Source of the DNA: Stratiolaelaps scimitus
Taxonomy: Eukaryota > Arthropoda > Arachnida > Mesostigmata > Laelapidae
Direction of reading: 5' to 3'
Length of the DNA stretch: 64,000 bases
Assembly (NCBI GenBank): GCA_019614645.1
Contig: JABWDB010000007.1
Span: 4,353,501-4,417,500, forward strand
How positions within the stretch are numbered: the first letter of the stretch is position 1; each line of letters starts with the position of its first letter. Shown in pieces: positions 31,340-44,947 of the stretch. The notes beneath the pieces are model-generated. The model had not been told where the DNA came from, made no database searches, and saw nothing but the letters and a program-made list of their open reading frames with translations. The translations under genes and the position numbers were made by a program.

Positions 31340-33015
31340 TAGACCTGACAGTAGAGCAGATAGAGCAGACAGACATCATTTCTAAGTAGGGTTTTGTCTC
31401 CTCTCACCACCATGTCGCCTCACCACCTGAAATTACCAAGAAGGTTCAGTAATGAGCAAAACGTCGACGCTACAGTAGGCTACGCTATATCATCATAGTC
31501 CTAGGGAAAACGCATGGTGATATATAGTCGCTGTGCCATGTCTTCTCGTCAACTGGAATACTCATTTTTGTGGCGTTCCCATTGAAAACAAGTGCGGATC
31601 AAATTTCTGCTCTCGCTGTGTAAGCCTGGATTAGTATTTGGTTCAAACGCCATTTTTATGATCATATTATGAAACCAGAGTACAGATTAAACTATGGCTA
31701 AAATGTGTCTCCGTTGCAGTCGTTTACCTGCACTCAGATTTTTCAACAACTCACTCGTCTGATTCTTATGAAATTCTTCTTTATGTAATGCTATCTAGGC
31801 GACTGAAGAGGGTTCAACTATTATCGATCCACCCATTATTGCGTGGGTCGTCCTCGAATGACGACACCGCTGACCGAAAAATTCGCATTTTCATCGAACT
31901 ATTCCGGACCTGTTACAGGGGCTTGTCAATATCTAGAGGTCTCCGGAACCGTGACAGTGATGTTTGCGATTCGTATCCGCTTCTGCCAGTAGTATTACTT
32001 CAAGACTAAAAATAGCGTCGGGTTAAATATGACCTTTGAGTCCAACTTGACTGGATGTTCTGCGAGGGTTGCAGGAAGCTCCTACTACAGATAGCTGTGG
32101 CGTTGGAAACTAGGTGGAGCTCACCTTACGTGCGGGTCAGTCAACTTCGGAATTGTTCAGCTTACAAACCATGATTGGCGACACCGATTAAACGAAAGGG
32201 AAATGTCTGTTCGATGGTGACAGTGTTGGCGATACTATTCAGGCTGAAATTCTCATAAGGTCACTGATAGCATATCTCGTAAATAATAGTTGTAATAGGA
32301 GAAAAAAAATAGTAACGGAAATTATTTTATATCGAGCATATGTATGCGTATGATGAGAAGTGTGACGAACAGGAGTTTCGTCGAACATTTAAGATATTTG
32401 TTATTGTTATTGTTATGATTACTCGTTAAGACGACATATTCTCAAAATATTATTTTGAGTGAATATACAACATTATCCTCATTGCAAATTATATATGTAT
32501 TTATCTAATAATTAGACACTGAAATCTCATTAAAATATTCATCAACATTTCAATAAAGTAAAGCTGATAAGGGAGTGAGGTATGACAGTGGCGACATCTA
32601 GCGGATTGATGGGGAACTTCGAGTGGGTCCGATTTCCATCATCATCAATCGGTCTGATCACTCCCGAGTCAACCTTAGAGGCAAAAGGTCGTTTCAACCT
32701 TTCCCTGCGGGGTTCTTCACATCCTCTAAGTTGCCCTGTCTACACCTCCCAACATCTACCGATTAGACGGAGAATTATCTGTGTTCTTCTTGGTGTAGAT
32801 AGGAGTTTCGCATAGCGATACGTAATAAGAAGATTTGACTTAATTTACCACATTATGAGGATATTGGCAGGAAAACATGAAGCTCGCGGACATACCTTGA
32901 CGGCGCAATTCTTTGTCATCGTAAGCTGACCTGAGTGTATTAACCATTGAGTTAACTTATCCTCCACTATTATTCTTACTATACTATTTCTAACTATATA
33001 ATACATGGTGACTTC
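31340..33015. other. unassigned region
   Basis: No recognised gene. A GTGGCGACATCTAGCGG sequence near 32589 resembles a motif common in arthropod repeats but gives no defined element. Confidence 0.35.
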
Positions 33016-33073
33016 TCCGGGCTGACCCACGGCAAACATTTAACGTCCACGGCGATTCTTTTGGCATTGCTTC
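33016..33073 (+). repeat. dispersed hairpin motif, copy C
   Basis: CCGGGCTGACCCACGGCAAA, then CATTTAACGTCCACGG and TTTTGGCATTGCTTC match copies at 58543-58601 (same strand) and 61685-61742 (opposite strand). In this copy the stem within the motif is weaker. Confidence 0.65.
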
Positions 33074-35380
33074 ATAAAACGGACCCCTTATACATACAAT
33101 ATTATATATAGTAATAATAGTACAACTGTAGCAAATACCACTTAGAAAAAACACTGCACACAGGCAATAGTACGCGTTTCTGACCGCTGGATAGCGCAAA
33201 CCGTGTTTATTTCCTTGCTGTTTTATTCATTGGACGCCTACATTTTGTGTCACGTATGCAGATATGATTTCTATCACAAAGGCGATCTCTGATATCTGCA
33301 TCGAGAGATATCTGGATCGATTATCCGACGAAAAGCGTTGATATCGTTGATCAGCTGTTCGATTCAATGAGGGAAAAGCAACGAGGCACACGTCTCAGAA
33401 TTCCTCTATGCCGGTCGGCAAGTTCGCCGAACTTCGTGAGGTGCCGCCTGACTGACAGCAGTAAGCAATTGTGCGAAGCCCTGCGGAATTTACGTAATCA
33501 ACTCGGGACGCGCATTGAGTTGCCCACACCTCAGACGCCGCCTCCGCGATGGGAAAGAGTGTGAATCAACGAGGAGCTGCTGCTTGAACGTAAATGAAAG
33601 CGGACGAAGCAGCTTTACCCGTGGAACCGTGGTATAGGCAAACGGCCACCTGATCACTAATTCGCATACGCCTTGCAGACCTTGTAGTATATTTGCATTG
33701 TCGACGAAATTGAAACGCAGCTCAAATGTTAGCCGTTTTGTTCAACTTGACGTAGTTTTTGTATGGTATTAACGTCCAACTAAAGTCTCCGACTAAGAGC
33801 CGTCCACCAATCACAGGTAGCGTGAATTAATTACAGTGCATTTTTCACTTCGGCTCTGCCTAACGTCATGTGCAGAAATGTGGCTATCGAAAAGCTGCAC
33901 AGCACAGGCGCGGGATGCGAGCAAATCGAGAGGAACAAAGGCCACTAGGAATAGAGAGAGAGAAAGAGATTAATTTAGATTAAGCGTTAATCATGCCCAG
34001 TTTCACAATGTCGTTCATCCTATGCAAAGTGGGACTGTGTCGATAAAGGTTTTACTGCTTTAAGAAGAATTATAGACGAAATTATTCGTGTAGGCAATCT
34101 ACTGTAAATGCTCTGATTAGTACGCGTGTATTTGTGTGTTTTATCGTAGCATGCTTGTTTCACCGTGTTTTAGATATATATTCCAAGATAGTCGCCATGA
34201 GCCGAAACACCCCTAGCACGAATGATGAAAATGACGTAGGTCTAAATGCATGAATCGATTTTAGAATGATAAGGCGAAAATAATGAATATAATTCGGTTA
34301 ACGATAAAGCAACCACACAAGGTGGTAGTTTACCCGCTTGCCATTTAGGCGGACCGGGTCCATTTCGCGTATTGGTAAAAATATAAAGTCGTTGAAGAAA
34401 GGTTGCTCAGACCCGGAAATTAAACGACTTTGACATAAGCTGTTTTCTATGTATGGTGTATTTCGGTGTGAATTTAATAAGCAAAAAGACACACATATCG
34501 TTTGCGATGGTTGTTGCTGTAAATATGATATGGCAATAGAGGACAATCAGTGAACTCGAAGAACTCATCTTATAGTAATGCTTCTAGATACGTATAATAC
34601 AATCGTAGTCTTGTTTCCACTGATTTGTCTACCTAATGGCCGAAGCTCTTGACGTAAAGAAGTACTGTTTTGTTTGGTACAACATTTTTACACGAATGCC
34701 CATACTATGCGGGGCCTGTTAGGCAACGAGTCCCGCTTCACGGAAGGGATAAGCAAGCTCATCTATCTGCACAAAGCCACTTCTTCATTAATATTAATTT
34801 AGACTAATGTGATGTCCACAATGATGTGGAGGTGTAATATGACGTGGATGATATTACCGCAAGCAATCCTGGCCTGGGTACGTGCTGTTCATATAGAAGA
34901 TTGGACCCGTCTACACCACGCCATTGGGGAACAAAAGCGGTAACGGAGCCGCCCGAACAGGACAATACAGCCCCGATAACCAGCCAGGGTGGTCATATAC
35001 AGCGTAAAGGAGACCCACGGGGAAAATGCGTCGACATGACATACTCCTCCTCCTGATGACAGTGACTCCATATCATCTAAATGGATATATAATAAATATA
35101 TAGCTAATTAATTAGGGATGATCCAATAGTCTGTGTGAGCTCGACGATTATCGCTAAGTATTATGTTTGAAAGGTAAGAGAGATAGCTCACACCCAGACA
35201 GAACGTCATTCCTATGGATTTGCCCTCTTCTAGATATACAGTATATCAAATATTAGCACAGACGTTCATTCTGCGAGGCAGAGCTGCCCTCGAATCGCTA
35301 CGTTTCGACCGGGAACTCAGCATCTGTGTAGTGGGAGCTTACTACTTAACCTCCCCCGGTCCGTATGTTACTACTTCAAA
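33074..35380. other. unassigned region
   Basis: A 65-codon plus ORF at 33367-33564 contains a PTPQTPPPRWERV end that looks protein-like, but I cannot assign it. Otherwise nothing is recognised. Confidence 0.35.
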
Positions 35381-35884
35381 TTGAATTTTCGTGGTGTTTG
35401 GGGTTGTTCTAGTCAACAAAGCCGAGAGCCAGAATCAGCGAGGACAATGATCCATCGTTTTTCCATCCATGTGCCCTTGAATAAGCAATCGTCAATATAC
35501 GAAGGGGGCGGGCTCTCGACAATGGCCATTAACCGTGGTTTAGCAACTGCTGACCCTTCAGACGTAAACCTCACCAGGCAGATGTACAGAATACTGAACG
35601 TACAACCCTTATTGGACCCCATTAGATGCAGGCGGATGGATACACAGCACGCTAGCCAGAATGAGCAACTCCCTCGGTGTATTGAACACGCTGCGCCACA
35701 ACTACAGATTAATATATTATATTACACGAAACGATGGAGTGTATCAACGTTATCCCAAATATTATATCCCTCACGCTTTCTGGCCGCGGATCCCCATCGA
35801 CTCCAATCGGTAAAGGAAAACCGGAGTATTAAGGCGCAGACTCGGACCTTTGTAGGATCGGAAAGAATGAAGGACCGACCATAG
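35381..35884 (+). CDS. unidentified ORF, 167 codons
   Basis: An uninterrupted ORF from ATG 35381 to stop 35884. The product is basic, without signal peptide, membrane segment, repeats or known motif, and amino-acid composition is unremarkable. A minus-strand ORF overlaps most of it (35413-35622), which argues for chance. No TATA box or polyadenylation signal is placed for it. It is listed only because of length. Confidence 0.15.
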   Translation: MNFRGVWGCSSQQSREPESARTMIHRFSIHVPLNKQSSIYEGGGLSTMAINRGLATADPSDVNLTRQMYRILNVQPLLDPIRCRRMDTQHASQNEQLPRCIEHAAPQLQINILYYTKRWSVSTLSQILYPSRFLAADPHRLQSVKENRSIKAQTRTFVGSERMKDRP

Positions 35885-35933
35885 ACGATACTGCAGCAGC
35901 AGCAGCTAGAAGCCTTTCCAACTACCATGTAAT

Positions 35934-35947
35934 CCCCCCCCCCCCCC
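35934..35947. repeat. poly-C tract (14)
   Basis: Fourteen consecutive C. Confidence 0.95.
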
Positions 35948-37329
35948 GATCGAGCTTGCTCGTCGCCGGCTAGTCCCGTTCGCCCTTCTATGGACTTATA
36001 ACATAAGGGGAATAGTAGTCGACTGCCATCTAATCTAATAAATGGCCTTTCGAAGACCCCGTCGGCCCGACAGCGGGTTTTGGCCGCTGGGTCTGGACTA
36101 TAACGTGGAGACCGCGTGAAAGCAACGGACTGAAACCAGATCTCCGGCCACTACAAATTCGCTATGCGGAAGAGCCGCTATACGGCGGCTGGTCTAACGG
36201 ATGATTGTGACGTATCGGTAATATTTTGCAGTTGAAAAAAGGCGACAATAAACATACGCACGGCGAGGTCGAATGATTGTTAGGTTGGAAGAAGAGAAAA
36301 CGGCAAGCATGGCTCATGCTCATTGATGAATTCGATACAGTCCCTATAATGAAGAGGAATAATATTTGCCTTGCTGGGAATATTTTTAGATGTCGATTGA
36401 TCGGTGATGTTCTTTTGAATTAAGTGGCACTATGCATTTATTTTAATAATATGGTATGGCGTGATGCCAAGAGGGAACTTGCCTCAGGGAAAATCAGAAA
36501 GTTGTGCTCACTAGCTGGGATTGTATACAGGTTTTTTCACTGTTTATTTGCGGCGACAGTACAATTTTTGAAAATAGCACGTGAGACTTCGGGCCTACGT
36601 TACTGTATCCTGGTAGTAAGCTGCCGTCCACCGTAATGAACCATGTTAATATAACGACGGCGTGACTGTGTAGCCTCGGTCGCTCATGCGCATCTTTTTG
36701 AGTGCGGTTACCATGCAGAGCACGGACAGCACCACGATTTGTGATCGCCAGTTCGATCCCGACGAATCGCGGTTTGACTGGGATGCGGTTAACATTGCTC
36801 TGATTTTACATGCGTCCATTGTCCCAGATAAGTCCAGCATGACCGTCATGATAGGTCGTTGAAGCAACGCGACACAGTGGTCCCAACGCCTGTTATGGAA
36901 AGCTAACCGAGGAGTTAGCTAAGAGCGAGGAAAAGTCACTATAATAAAGCAAAATACGACGATACGATATCCATTGTCACGTTCATACGTACGCTCAACT
37001 ATCATTTACGTTCACCAAATCCAACTAGGCTATTTTATTCTCTACCAGGAAAAGTTCGATAGAAGTCCTCTTTTCAATCGTATACGATTTCTCTTCTCTA
37101 GTCTCATGGTCCCAGCCCACCCTCTCTGCGTTGGCTTCCGGGAGTCGCACATGGATCGCACAGTAGCCTATTAGCTCCAGTCGTTCACCTCCTTCTCTGC
37201 AGCACTCTTCGTCGCACGGGCCAAAACAAACGGCCAAGCCTCCCTCCCTAAGCGACGGGGCTTTCGCCTTCTTCTAGTCAATGTGAGCGGGCTAGCCCCC
37301 CCCCCCTAAGATTACCCCAAGAGCGGAGC
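35948..37329. other. unassigned region, GC-richer at both ends
   Basis: 36.0-36.2 kb is GC-rich with short inverted segments (GGCCCGACAGCGGGTTTTGG) and could be LINE untranslated sequence. A smaller run of C (37299-37306 region) lies before the RT fragment. No gene is recognised. Confidence 0.35.
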
Positions 37330-38120
37330 AACGTTTGCCAATAACAGTCTACTCCCCTTGCCTTTGGCAGCAGGCCCCTGCTGCCAATAACCCTTTAGCC
37401 TATAATGGTGGAGGTTTGTGGGGCGCAGCCGAGCCGAGCGAGAATACCCGGACCAATCCGTATCTATCCTCCGGCTGGGCCAAAAAGATCTTGTCCTCAC
37501 AGCTTCCTCGCCGGGTGCATTGTTCGCCTAGAATCAACGTTTGTTTCTGCCCTCTGGATCTTACTCACGCTTTCGGTTATATTAGATGCCACACTGTTCG
37601 AAGATGCCATTACACGCAGATGGATGGCACCTGTGACCAGAATATATTCGGTTAGAGGAGCGTCTTCCGATGTTTGTTGCAGTAATTGTAGTGGCAGTAA
37701 GCATGCTCACATGGAATCATCCTCAGTGCGAACAACCATGCGCCACCGGTGGATCGAATTCGATGACTAGCGATCCATCCAAAGACGTTTGCGGGTGTGC
37801 TATCTTCACGAGTTGCGGATCATTTATATAGGAGGCGTTGGTGTGTTAAGTGCTAATACAACTGGTGTTGAAAGTAGCAAAACTCCAGCTAAGGACATAT
37901 CCGAGGACAGCGACGTCACGACCCCCAGATCTCTTTGGTGGGTGGAGAAACATTGCGGTATTGTGGATTACTTCTGCGAATATGACGCGGCCAGCAAGGC
38001 GACAACTTGCTTTCTGTCGGCCATGCCCGATTTCCAGCCGACGATTCGGACCAATCCGTTCGAGGTGTATTGACCCTGAGCTCGGACCCTGTAAGGCCAT
38101 ATAGAAGCCATAGGAAGTCA
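37330..38120 (+). pseudogene. LINE reverse transcriptase fragment (R2/NeSL-like motif type)
   Basis: Plus-strand frames give PLDLTHAFGYIRCHTVRRC, which fits the palm motif LDLTNAFGSIPH-TI, followed by SVRGASSDVCCSNCS and a decayed VRQGCPLSP box (HMESSSVRTTMRHRWIEF), then sequences like VEKHCGIVDYF and SKATTCFLSAMPDFQP that match the region after the YADD box where a WCGLxFNxxKC motif stands. The YADD itself is not found. The GVRQGCPLSP-type box is used by R2/R4/NeSL-like RTs; that assignment is tentative. Multiple frameshifts. Confidence 0.55.
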
Positions 38121-41100
38121 AATAAATATTGGGAGGTTGAAACTAGTTGAAAACTCTTTAACATAAGAAATTGCTTCCAAAAATGTTGGGATTACAGTGT
38201 CTCCTAAAAATCATGCCTGCCTTCAAGATAATTCACAACCTAACAAAGCAGTAGCTATAAATAATCATAAACTGAACACTCCTGAAATTCTGTTAAGAAA
38301 CAAGGAGGATTCATTCTAATAACTTAATCATATTGACTAATTGTAGCCGTTCCGTTGTTATGCTTGTTGACGGCTTTACTGTAAAAGAAACTAAAGGTTT
38401 CGAATATTTCGAGCAGGCATGTATTCCACGATCTGCTTTTTTAGGATCCCCATATTCTACGAGTAGTTAATACATAGTTAGATATATTCTAAATGAATAT
38501 AAAATAAAAAGGCTCGCACGTATTACATCTGCCTGTGTACAACATACCAGAACTGTGGCTAGCACATCTACACCAGATTTATGAAGTGACAATGCCAGTG
38601 CTGGTAGGTTAGAGAGAACAATATCGGTAACAACTCAATATAAAGCTCATCTGCAAGCACCAACAAGGCCTGAGCAGCTAAATGATAGCTGTCGTCGGGT
38701 GACAATCCGCTAAATTCGAGGCGAGTATTTATCGGATATTTATCCACTACCCATTCCTACGCAGCATATACCATATATGGCGTCCCCATGTGTGTATGTA
38801 GTATTTGTCTTTGTCAGACGGACAACCGGCCGGGTTAGCGTTGCTGATGCTGCCGTCTCATTCTGTTACCCGATAGTCGTTAGCTCGATGACGTTAACTG
38901 ACTGTTCCGTACCGAGCCACTTAAGCCAGGTACCGGCTGATGAATGGATGCCAAATTGATGTGAGACCCGCGCATGTTTACTCCTTCAGAGAGGGAGAGA
39001 ATATTGACCAGCAACAACAGCAGCAAAGTTATATCAATACTCGCGCATAACATATCAGTGTTCCACATCGGTAATACTAATAACATAACATCTCATTGTA
39101 CAGCATCTAACATCATAACATTTCATTGTGACCACACCGACTGTGCCGCTAAATGGTAGAAGCAATGACTCAGAGACGAAATCTTCCTGAACTCAACTCT
39201 GACTAAGCCTTATTTTCGAGGAAAACGATGTATACAAGCATATAATTGTCTCGTTAAGACACATCTGTTTTTAGATCAATCGTAAATGTTGTATTTTTCA
39301 CATTTTGCATTTTGTTTTCGTATCTATAATAGTAACACAGCGATCCTCGATTTATTACGCCCATCCGAATTAACGCTGTACAATAGCACGCGTAATCCAT
39401 CTGTCTTCACTACACGTAATTTACGGATGAAGGTGCACTCAAGTGTGTGTGTGGTGTGCGCGCGTGGTGTGTGTTGTTATATATACGATATAATGTGAGC
39501 GTATGTGTGTATGCCCTGTTGCACCATGGTAGTTGTATACTACGTGATAACGCCAAAACACAAAGAATATTCAGGGGTAGGATATGAGCTCCTAGCGCCA
39601 TATGACTCTTGTATCGTTTTCGTTTTTATTTTATGTAAGGCATTAAATGTCAAACATTGTTTTGTGCTTATCGAGTTTGATGTTTCAGGTACTCGCGGTC
39701 TGTGCGGAATTGTGGCCCTATTAGCATCTGCATTGTCCGAGCGATAGACAAAGGTGTTGGTAGATGAAATGATATATCTGTGAAATGTCCATGTCTATGT
39801 AAATATCAGATGCCTAAAGCGGTCCACAATGACACGGGTACATTTTATCTGGCAGTCGCTTTAATCAATTTGATTGTATCAGTCCATGAGCTCATTCTCT
39901 TTTGATTTCGTGAGCTATAAGACAGAGATGGCTACATCCATGGAATTTGCTGCTTGAGATGAGCCTCACGCGTTCAAGTTTACAAACGTCGATGAACCGT
40001 TCGAATATATGTACGCTCTAGAACGAAAAGAACATTCAAATGAACCAAATATTCGGTAGGCAGTCGGCGGCATTCGGCGACTCAATGCTAATTGGCACTC
40101 CATTTAGCAGTTGATTTAATATCTAAGGAACTCTATTCGAACATTGCCTGCTCAGTCCTGCCAATATCTCATTTAGTTGATCAAATATATACAATACACT
40201 AACTGGCGCACTATGGCTAATTCGCCTTTCCTCGAATGTGTTGTTATATTAAAATGTTAATCAAATATTATGAGCAGACATATATGCACAATATAATAAT
40301 AGTAATAATACGATAGTACCGACAACTGAGTACATACAGGGTTGACTTTGGGACAGATGATCTGTTCTCCAACTCACCGGCGACGCGCTAACGATAAAAC
40401 AACAATGCCTATATATTTGTATCTGTTTAACCCTCCTCTTCCATACGGAAAAATAGCGATTTCCTCTTGGGCAGTTCGTTTTCATCATAGTTGTGATTCA
40501 GTCAATTCTTAAGTCACCCCATGGGTCGGCTGACTTCGGGACAGTATACCTCTATTTTGCCCTGGCCTCGCTCAAAGAGCCCGTTTCGAATATCGAATGG
40601 GCTTTGGTGGAGACCAAAGGCTTAATCACCGCTTGAACTTGCTACTAGATAACCGGTCGTGCATTAGTTTTTATTCTATCGAGATGAATTTACCACCATG
40701 GGGCGCAATTTGCCATAACAGTGACATGATTCCAGAAGGGCTCTATCATTTGTTTGATTGATATGGTCAATGAGGCATTAATGTTCTCATTTGTCATAGC
40801 TAAGTCGAGGACATACGAGAGAAAACATCTAATATCGACTTTATCGTATTTTCCCTGCGATCTGTATGTTATTTTTAAGATGCGAATTGTATATGTTTGT
40901 CCACGATTTAAACGAACGTAAGTTACACACCTGATTTATTCTTCAAACGCCTCTTTCTGGATAGTTGTAATCCTACACAAAAAATGGCCTCGGTGACTAG
41001 ACCTCTTAAAGTACATAACCAAAGTCCCCCATCATCTCTAGTATTTTCCAAATTTAAGTTTCAAACATAAGCACTTCAGAGAATCCATCGTGTCTACTCT

Positions 41101-41367
41101 GGTGGAATGCCCAACGGTTTTGTATCGATATCGAATATCCTGTCTTCCTAAGGTTTTACTAATCTATGCTAGCCAGACAAAGGTTTACATCCTTTGTGAA
41201 ATTTGTGCAGACGAAGGGTCGAACGTTAGGATCACATCGTTTACCAGGCGCAGAAAGAAATACCTATGCGATCGATTCACTCATTGGCAGGTACAAGAGG
41301 ACATTACTCGAAACCTTTCACTTTTACATGGCTTCAAAGGAAATTACTCCAAAGTTGCCCTAGTTAA

Positions 41368-41369
<2 letters not shown>
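38121..41369. other. 3.2 kb with no recognised gene
   Basis: Contains a GTGTGTGTGTGGTGTGCGCG microsatellite near 39440 and two adjacent perfect hairpins at 40579-40619. ORFs at 41090-41410 include an IGRYKRTLLETFHFYMASKE stretch vaguely like transposon integrases but too short to assign. Confidence 0.4.

Positions 41370-41402
<33 letters not shown>
41370..41402. repeat. (TA)n microsatellite
   Basis: About 16 TA units immediately left of a Tc3-like fragment. Confidence 0.95.
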
Positions 41403-41403
<1 letters not shown>

Positions 41404-41519
41404 CTACTAACATTGTTGCCAAAGAAGGAAGACACACTCGTGTTTGAGATAAAGCAGGGATTTATTCTCATTCGAGGGCATGGCAGTTGCGTCACTTGAT
41501 GCGTGACGAATTTTCCGAA

Positions 41520-41960
41520 GGTCGATGGGATCGAGTCCGAGGCGCCCAGAGTCACATCGGACCGTCAGTACTCGTACTCTTTATGAGTTGCTCCTAACTC
41601 ATCCCTGTCTGTGTCGATTCTTCAAGAGTGGCGTTAGTGCAAGTGGTGCTATTGTGCGACGTAATCTGAACAACACAAATTGGCCGAGAAGACAGAAGGT
41701 TGAGCGACGACCCTCAACTGTCGTCATATCCAAGAACAAATTGTCTCTGGCAGAGACCAGATGTCGTGGATGACAGAATGGTGGAAGATCATATTTAATG
41801 ATGAAAAAAGTTTAATCTCGACGATCCCAACTGTTTCAATTACTACTGACATGAGTTACGCGAAAAAAAAAAGAAAGAATGACTCAAACAATGGTTCCGT
41901 AATGACATGAGCTCCCGCGGACTAGAGACGAGAGTCTATCTCGTTCTTGGAAACCCATGT
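41520..41960 (+). pseudogene. Tc3-like transposase fragment
   Basis: Frames read AIVRRNLNNTNWPRR (helix-turn-helix side), MSWMTEWWKIIFNDEKKFN with LDDPNCFNYY and HEL. This is the Tc3 signature around the first catalytic Asp: W-x-IIFSDEKKFNLDGPDG-YYWHDL. Ser has become Asn, but the DE pair is kept. Later sequence is not recognised, and no terminal inverted repeats are seen. It is a decayed internal piece. Confidence 0.7.
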
Positions 41961-42441
41961 GAACTCTTATAACACCAGGCCAGTTTGGCTGGCTCTAGGC
42001 ATACTTCTAAGATAAGGCCGATACACGCTTGCAACAAGTAAGAAGCTGAGTTCAAAATGCTGGACATCACAGTTCGGCTTAGGCAGGACGCTTACACGAG
42101 GTCAGCACTATGAAAAACGTATGGTATATATAAATTATCGCACAAAAATCGTCGCACAAAATCATCGCACATAAACAAAAATATATAAATCATCACATGT
42201 CTTCGTCAATGCGAGACAGTTAACTACAAAAAAGGAGTATAGCATTTATGAGTATAGAAATTAGGCACTATTTTCATATATTTATAGGTTTGATGGCGAG
42301 CAATATTTTCGGCCAATAAAAATTCTCCGTATTCCGAAATGGTTAATTTCGCGGCGCCTGAAAAGTCATTAGGCGAGTACTTTGTATTTAAATTATCCTA
42401 TCATTTTTGCACCGACAAATCAACAGCTATTTGTTTATATA

Positions 42442-43712
42442 TTAGGTTGAACCCAAAAATAATGAGACTCCTATCGTCTTGCGCCTAATTCTTATTCTTG
42501 GCCGGTTTGAGTTCAAATTTGGCGGGTCCTGAGACACAACAACTAGCAAGCAGGCGGCATGAAAGCCGCTAGCATTCGGCTTTCGTCGGGCTTTCGAAAT
42601 GGCAACCGATGAAGCAGGTCCCTCAGACTTGCATTTTCACAAGAAAGGTGTCAGTTTAATGTTTCAAAAGAAGAAATGCCCAGCTGAAATCCATCAAAGG
42701 TTGGTTAGAGTGCATGGCCATAATGCCCTGAATAGACGACAGGTGCGCAGTTTAGGTAAGGCTGCTGGGACATTAATAAACGTCGAGGGCGCCCACTCCT
42801 TCCCGAATCTCAATTCGACGAACGGATCGAGATAATCGAAAAAGCTTTTGAGCAAACTAGAGCCTGGTCATTGACGACTTTGTCGGCTGAAATTGGCGTG
42901 CCTCGTGAAACATGTCGTCGAATTATTAAAAATAATCTGAGGACGCAGAAAAAAATGCAAAATGGGTCAATCATTAACTCGGTCCTGGCCAACTGAAACG
43001 ACGTGAGGAGTGTTCGCGAAACAATTTGAATATATATAGGCAGCAAAAGAGTCGCTTAGAGTATACCGTTGCAGCGGACGAGACCTGGTTCAGCCCGTAT
43101 AGGGGACCGGAAAAAGATCAAGTGAAACAGTGGCTACTGCCAGATGAACAAGCAATGTTGGTGGCAGTACCAAATATAATAGGTTCGAGCCTAAAGTAAG
43201 CACTTGCCATGGATTTAAACGGGATTTGCTATTACGAGGTTCCGGGCCCAAAAGAAAAAATTGCTCCGGCTCGATATCTCGAGTTCTTGAAGGGATAATT
43301 GGCATGGCAATAGGAAGCACCGAGTGTGGCTGCTCGATGACAATACTAGGGCACATCGTACCGATGAAATTAGGTCCTGGCTTAAGGCCAACAAGATTGA
43401 GGGGTGGCGTCACCCTCCCTATTCTCCCAATTTAAGCCCGTGTGACTAAGGTTGCTTCCATCAATTATAGAGTGCTATAGGTGGCTAAAGGTATGCAAAA
43501 ATCGACTTGCTCCGAGAGGCCTTAAATAACGAAGTTATAAATGGGAATAGAAATAGTGCATACCTAGCCGTCGGAAGGCTGCCAGAACTCTGGGACTAGT
43601 GTCTAAATAAAAGAGGTGCATACCTTTAACTCATACTAAAAAATCTTTGTTTTAACTCCGTTAGTTTAGCCGATATTGAAATGTATATGTGTCTCATTAT
43701 TTTTAACCAAAC
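42442..43712 (+). mobile_element. mariner element, inactive, about 1.27 kb
   Basis: Left end TTAGGTTGAACCCAAAAATA and right end with reversed TTTGGTTAAAAATAATGAGA form mariner-type terminal repeats, length as expected. Inside, transposase pieces are in order: KGVSLMFQKKKCPAEIHQRL (first helix-turn-helix), TDERIEIIEKAFEQ-like and LTTLSAEIGVPRETCRRIIK (second), ADETWFSPYRGPEKDQVKQW (first Asp), APARYLEFLKG, VWLLDDNTRAHRTDEIRSWL (second Asp), WRHPPYSPNLSPCD (third Asp). All three catalytic Asp positions can be read, but at least five frameshifts or stops separate them, for example after the 78-codon ORF 42599-42835. Confidence 0.9.
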
Positions 43713-44947
43713 ATCACCAAATATATTAACATCTAGAGAGCTTAGAATAACCATCGACTTCGTTCTAGCTCATCATTTTTAATTCCCGATTCTTCTTAAT
43801 GCGAAACACGGACACCACTGAGTAGTTTTCAGTCAAAACGATTAGTCTCACATTAAAAGTTCGTTTGCGAATAAGTCTATAAAGAGTGCATGATCTTCAC
43901 TGCGGTCCCATGCCCTGGGAACGTACGTATCAACTCTTAAACCCGGTGGGATATATAATCCTCTCAGCTTACATTGTTGGGTATACCCGCTTAGCAGACG
44001 TGCATATATTGAGCATTTTCTACAATTCCTTCTAAGGGACCTAAACTTTGATGCCAATAATAAGATTCAAGACGCTCAACTTTGGCGTACCAGCAGCAAT
44101 GAACCTAACAAAATATTGTATTGTATAATAGTATGTTAGAAATGGCATGTCATGACATATAACAGTATGGTTATTACATCCAAAAAAACCAACGAAACGT
44201 GTATTGTCCTCTATACGCAAATTGGCGTATACCGAACTAGCGAATTCGACTGTATTCCTAACAACAAAATGAATAACGCATGCGAACAGCGTTGCTGGGC
44301 TATACAATGAGAACACAGCGTCAGGAGCCAACCGGCCCGTATATGCGTCTCACTATGCTAGCTATTTAGAAAATAGCGGCTATTTAGAATCGAGGATTAT
44401 TCCCTCATCAAAATGTCCCGCAAGACTCGAACAGAAGTGAACAAAAAATGCCATTGCAATAAGCTTGGAACAGTGAAGTAAAAGTGTTGTGAGCTTGATA
44501 CACTTCGCGTGCCAAATGGCCTTCAAAATATTGCTTCTTACAGTGAATCTTGATGACAGCTCGAATTCATTCAGCTTTAACCTTTCCAAAAATATAGTTG
44601 TCATGGTGAGGCCGTCATATCCCCATGTTTACATTTGACGTGAAAAACGAGTGGGTGCTGTTTATTATAGAATTCTGGTGTATTAGGCGTTCTGAGAAAT
44701 GCAAAGGTAAGGTTAGCTTTTATGTGACACCGCGAGATCCCTTAGCTAGCCGGTATCCACACCTTGCACAGGGTTACCACAAGGTATCCATCGAGTAGAT
44801 GGACGACGCCCAGACGGATTAAACCTCATACTTTACCACCGGGGTAAACACCTCGTGGGAGATATGACGGTGACTGACAGAGACCCTGTCCGCTTACTAT
44901 ATCAGTGACTGCGCTAACAGAGCGTGCAGAGCAAGTCAATTGGATAA
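43713..44947. other. unassigned region
   Basis: Three minus ORFs (43848-44057, 44041-44331, 44380-44604) show no known domain. Sequence around 44740-44900 is GC-richer (GGTATCCACACCTTGCACAG region) and may be LINE untranslated sequence. Confidence 0.35.

Noticed and set aside
36290..36870. Second possible B-box (AGTTCGATCCC near 36753) and a zinc-finger-like frame
   Set aside because: No A-box or cloverleaf, and Cys/His spacing does not fit a finger.
41090..41410. Possible integrase piece (IGRYKRTLLETFHFYMASKE)
   Set aside because: Too short, no catalytic motif, and the frame ends in the TA repeat.
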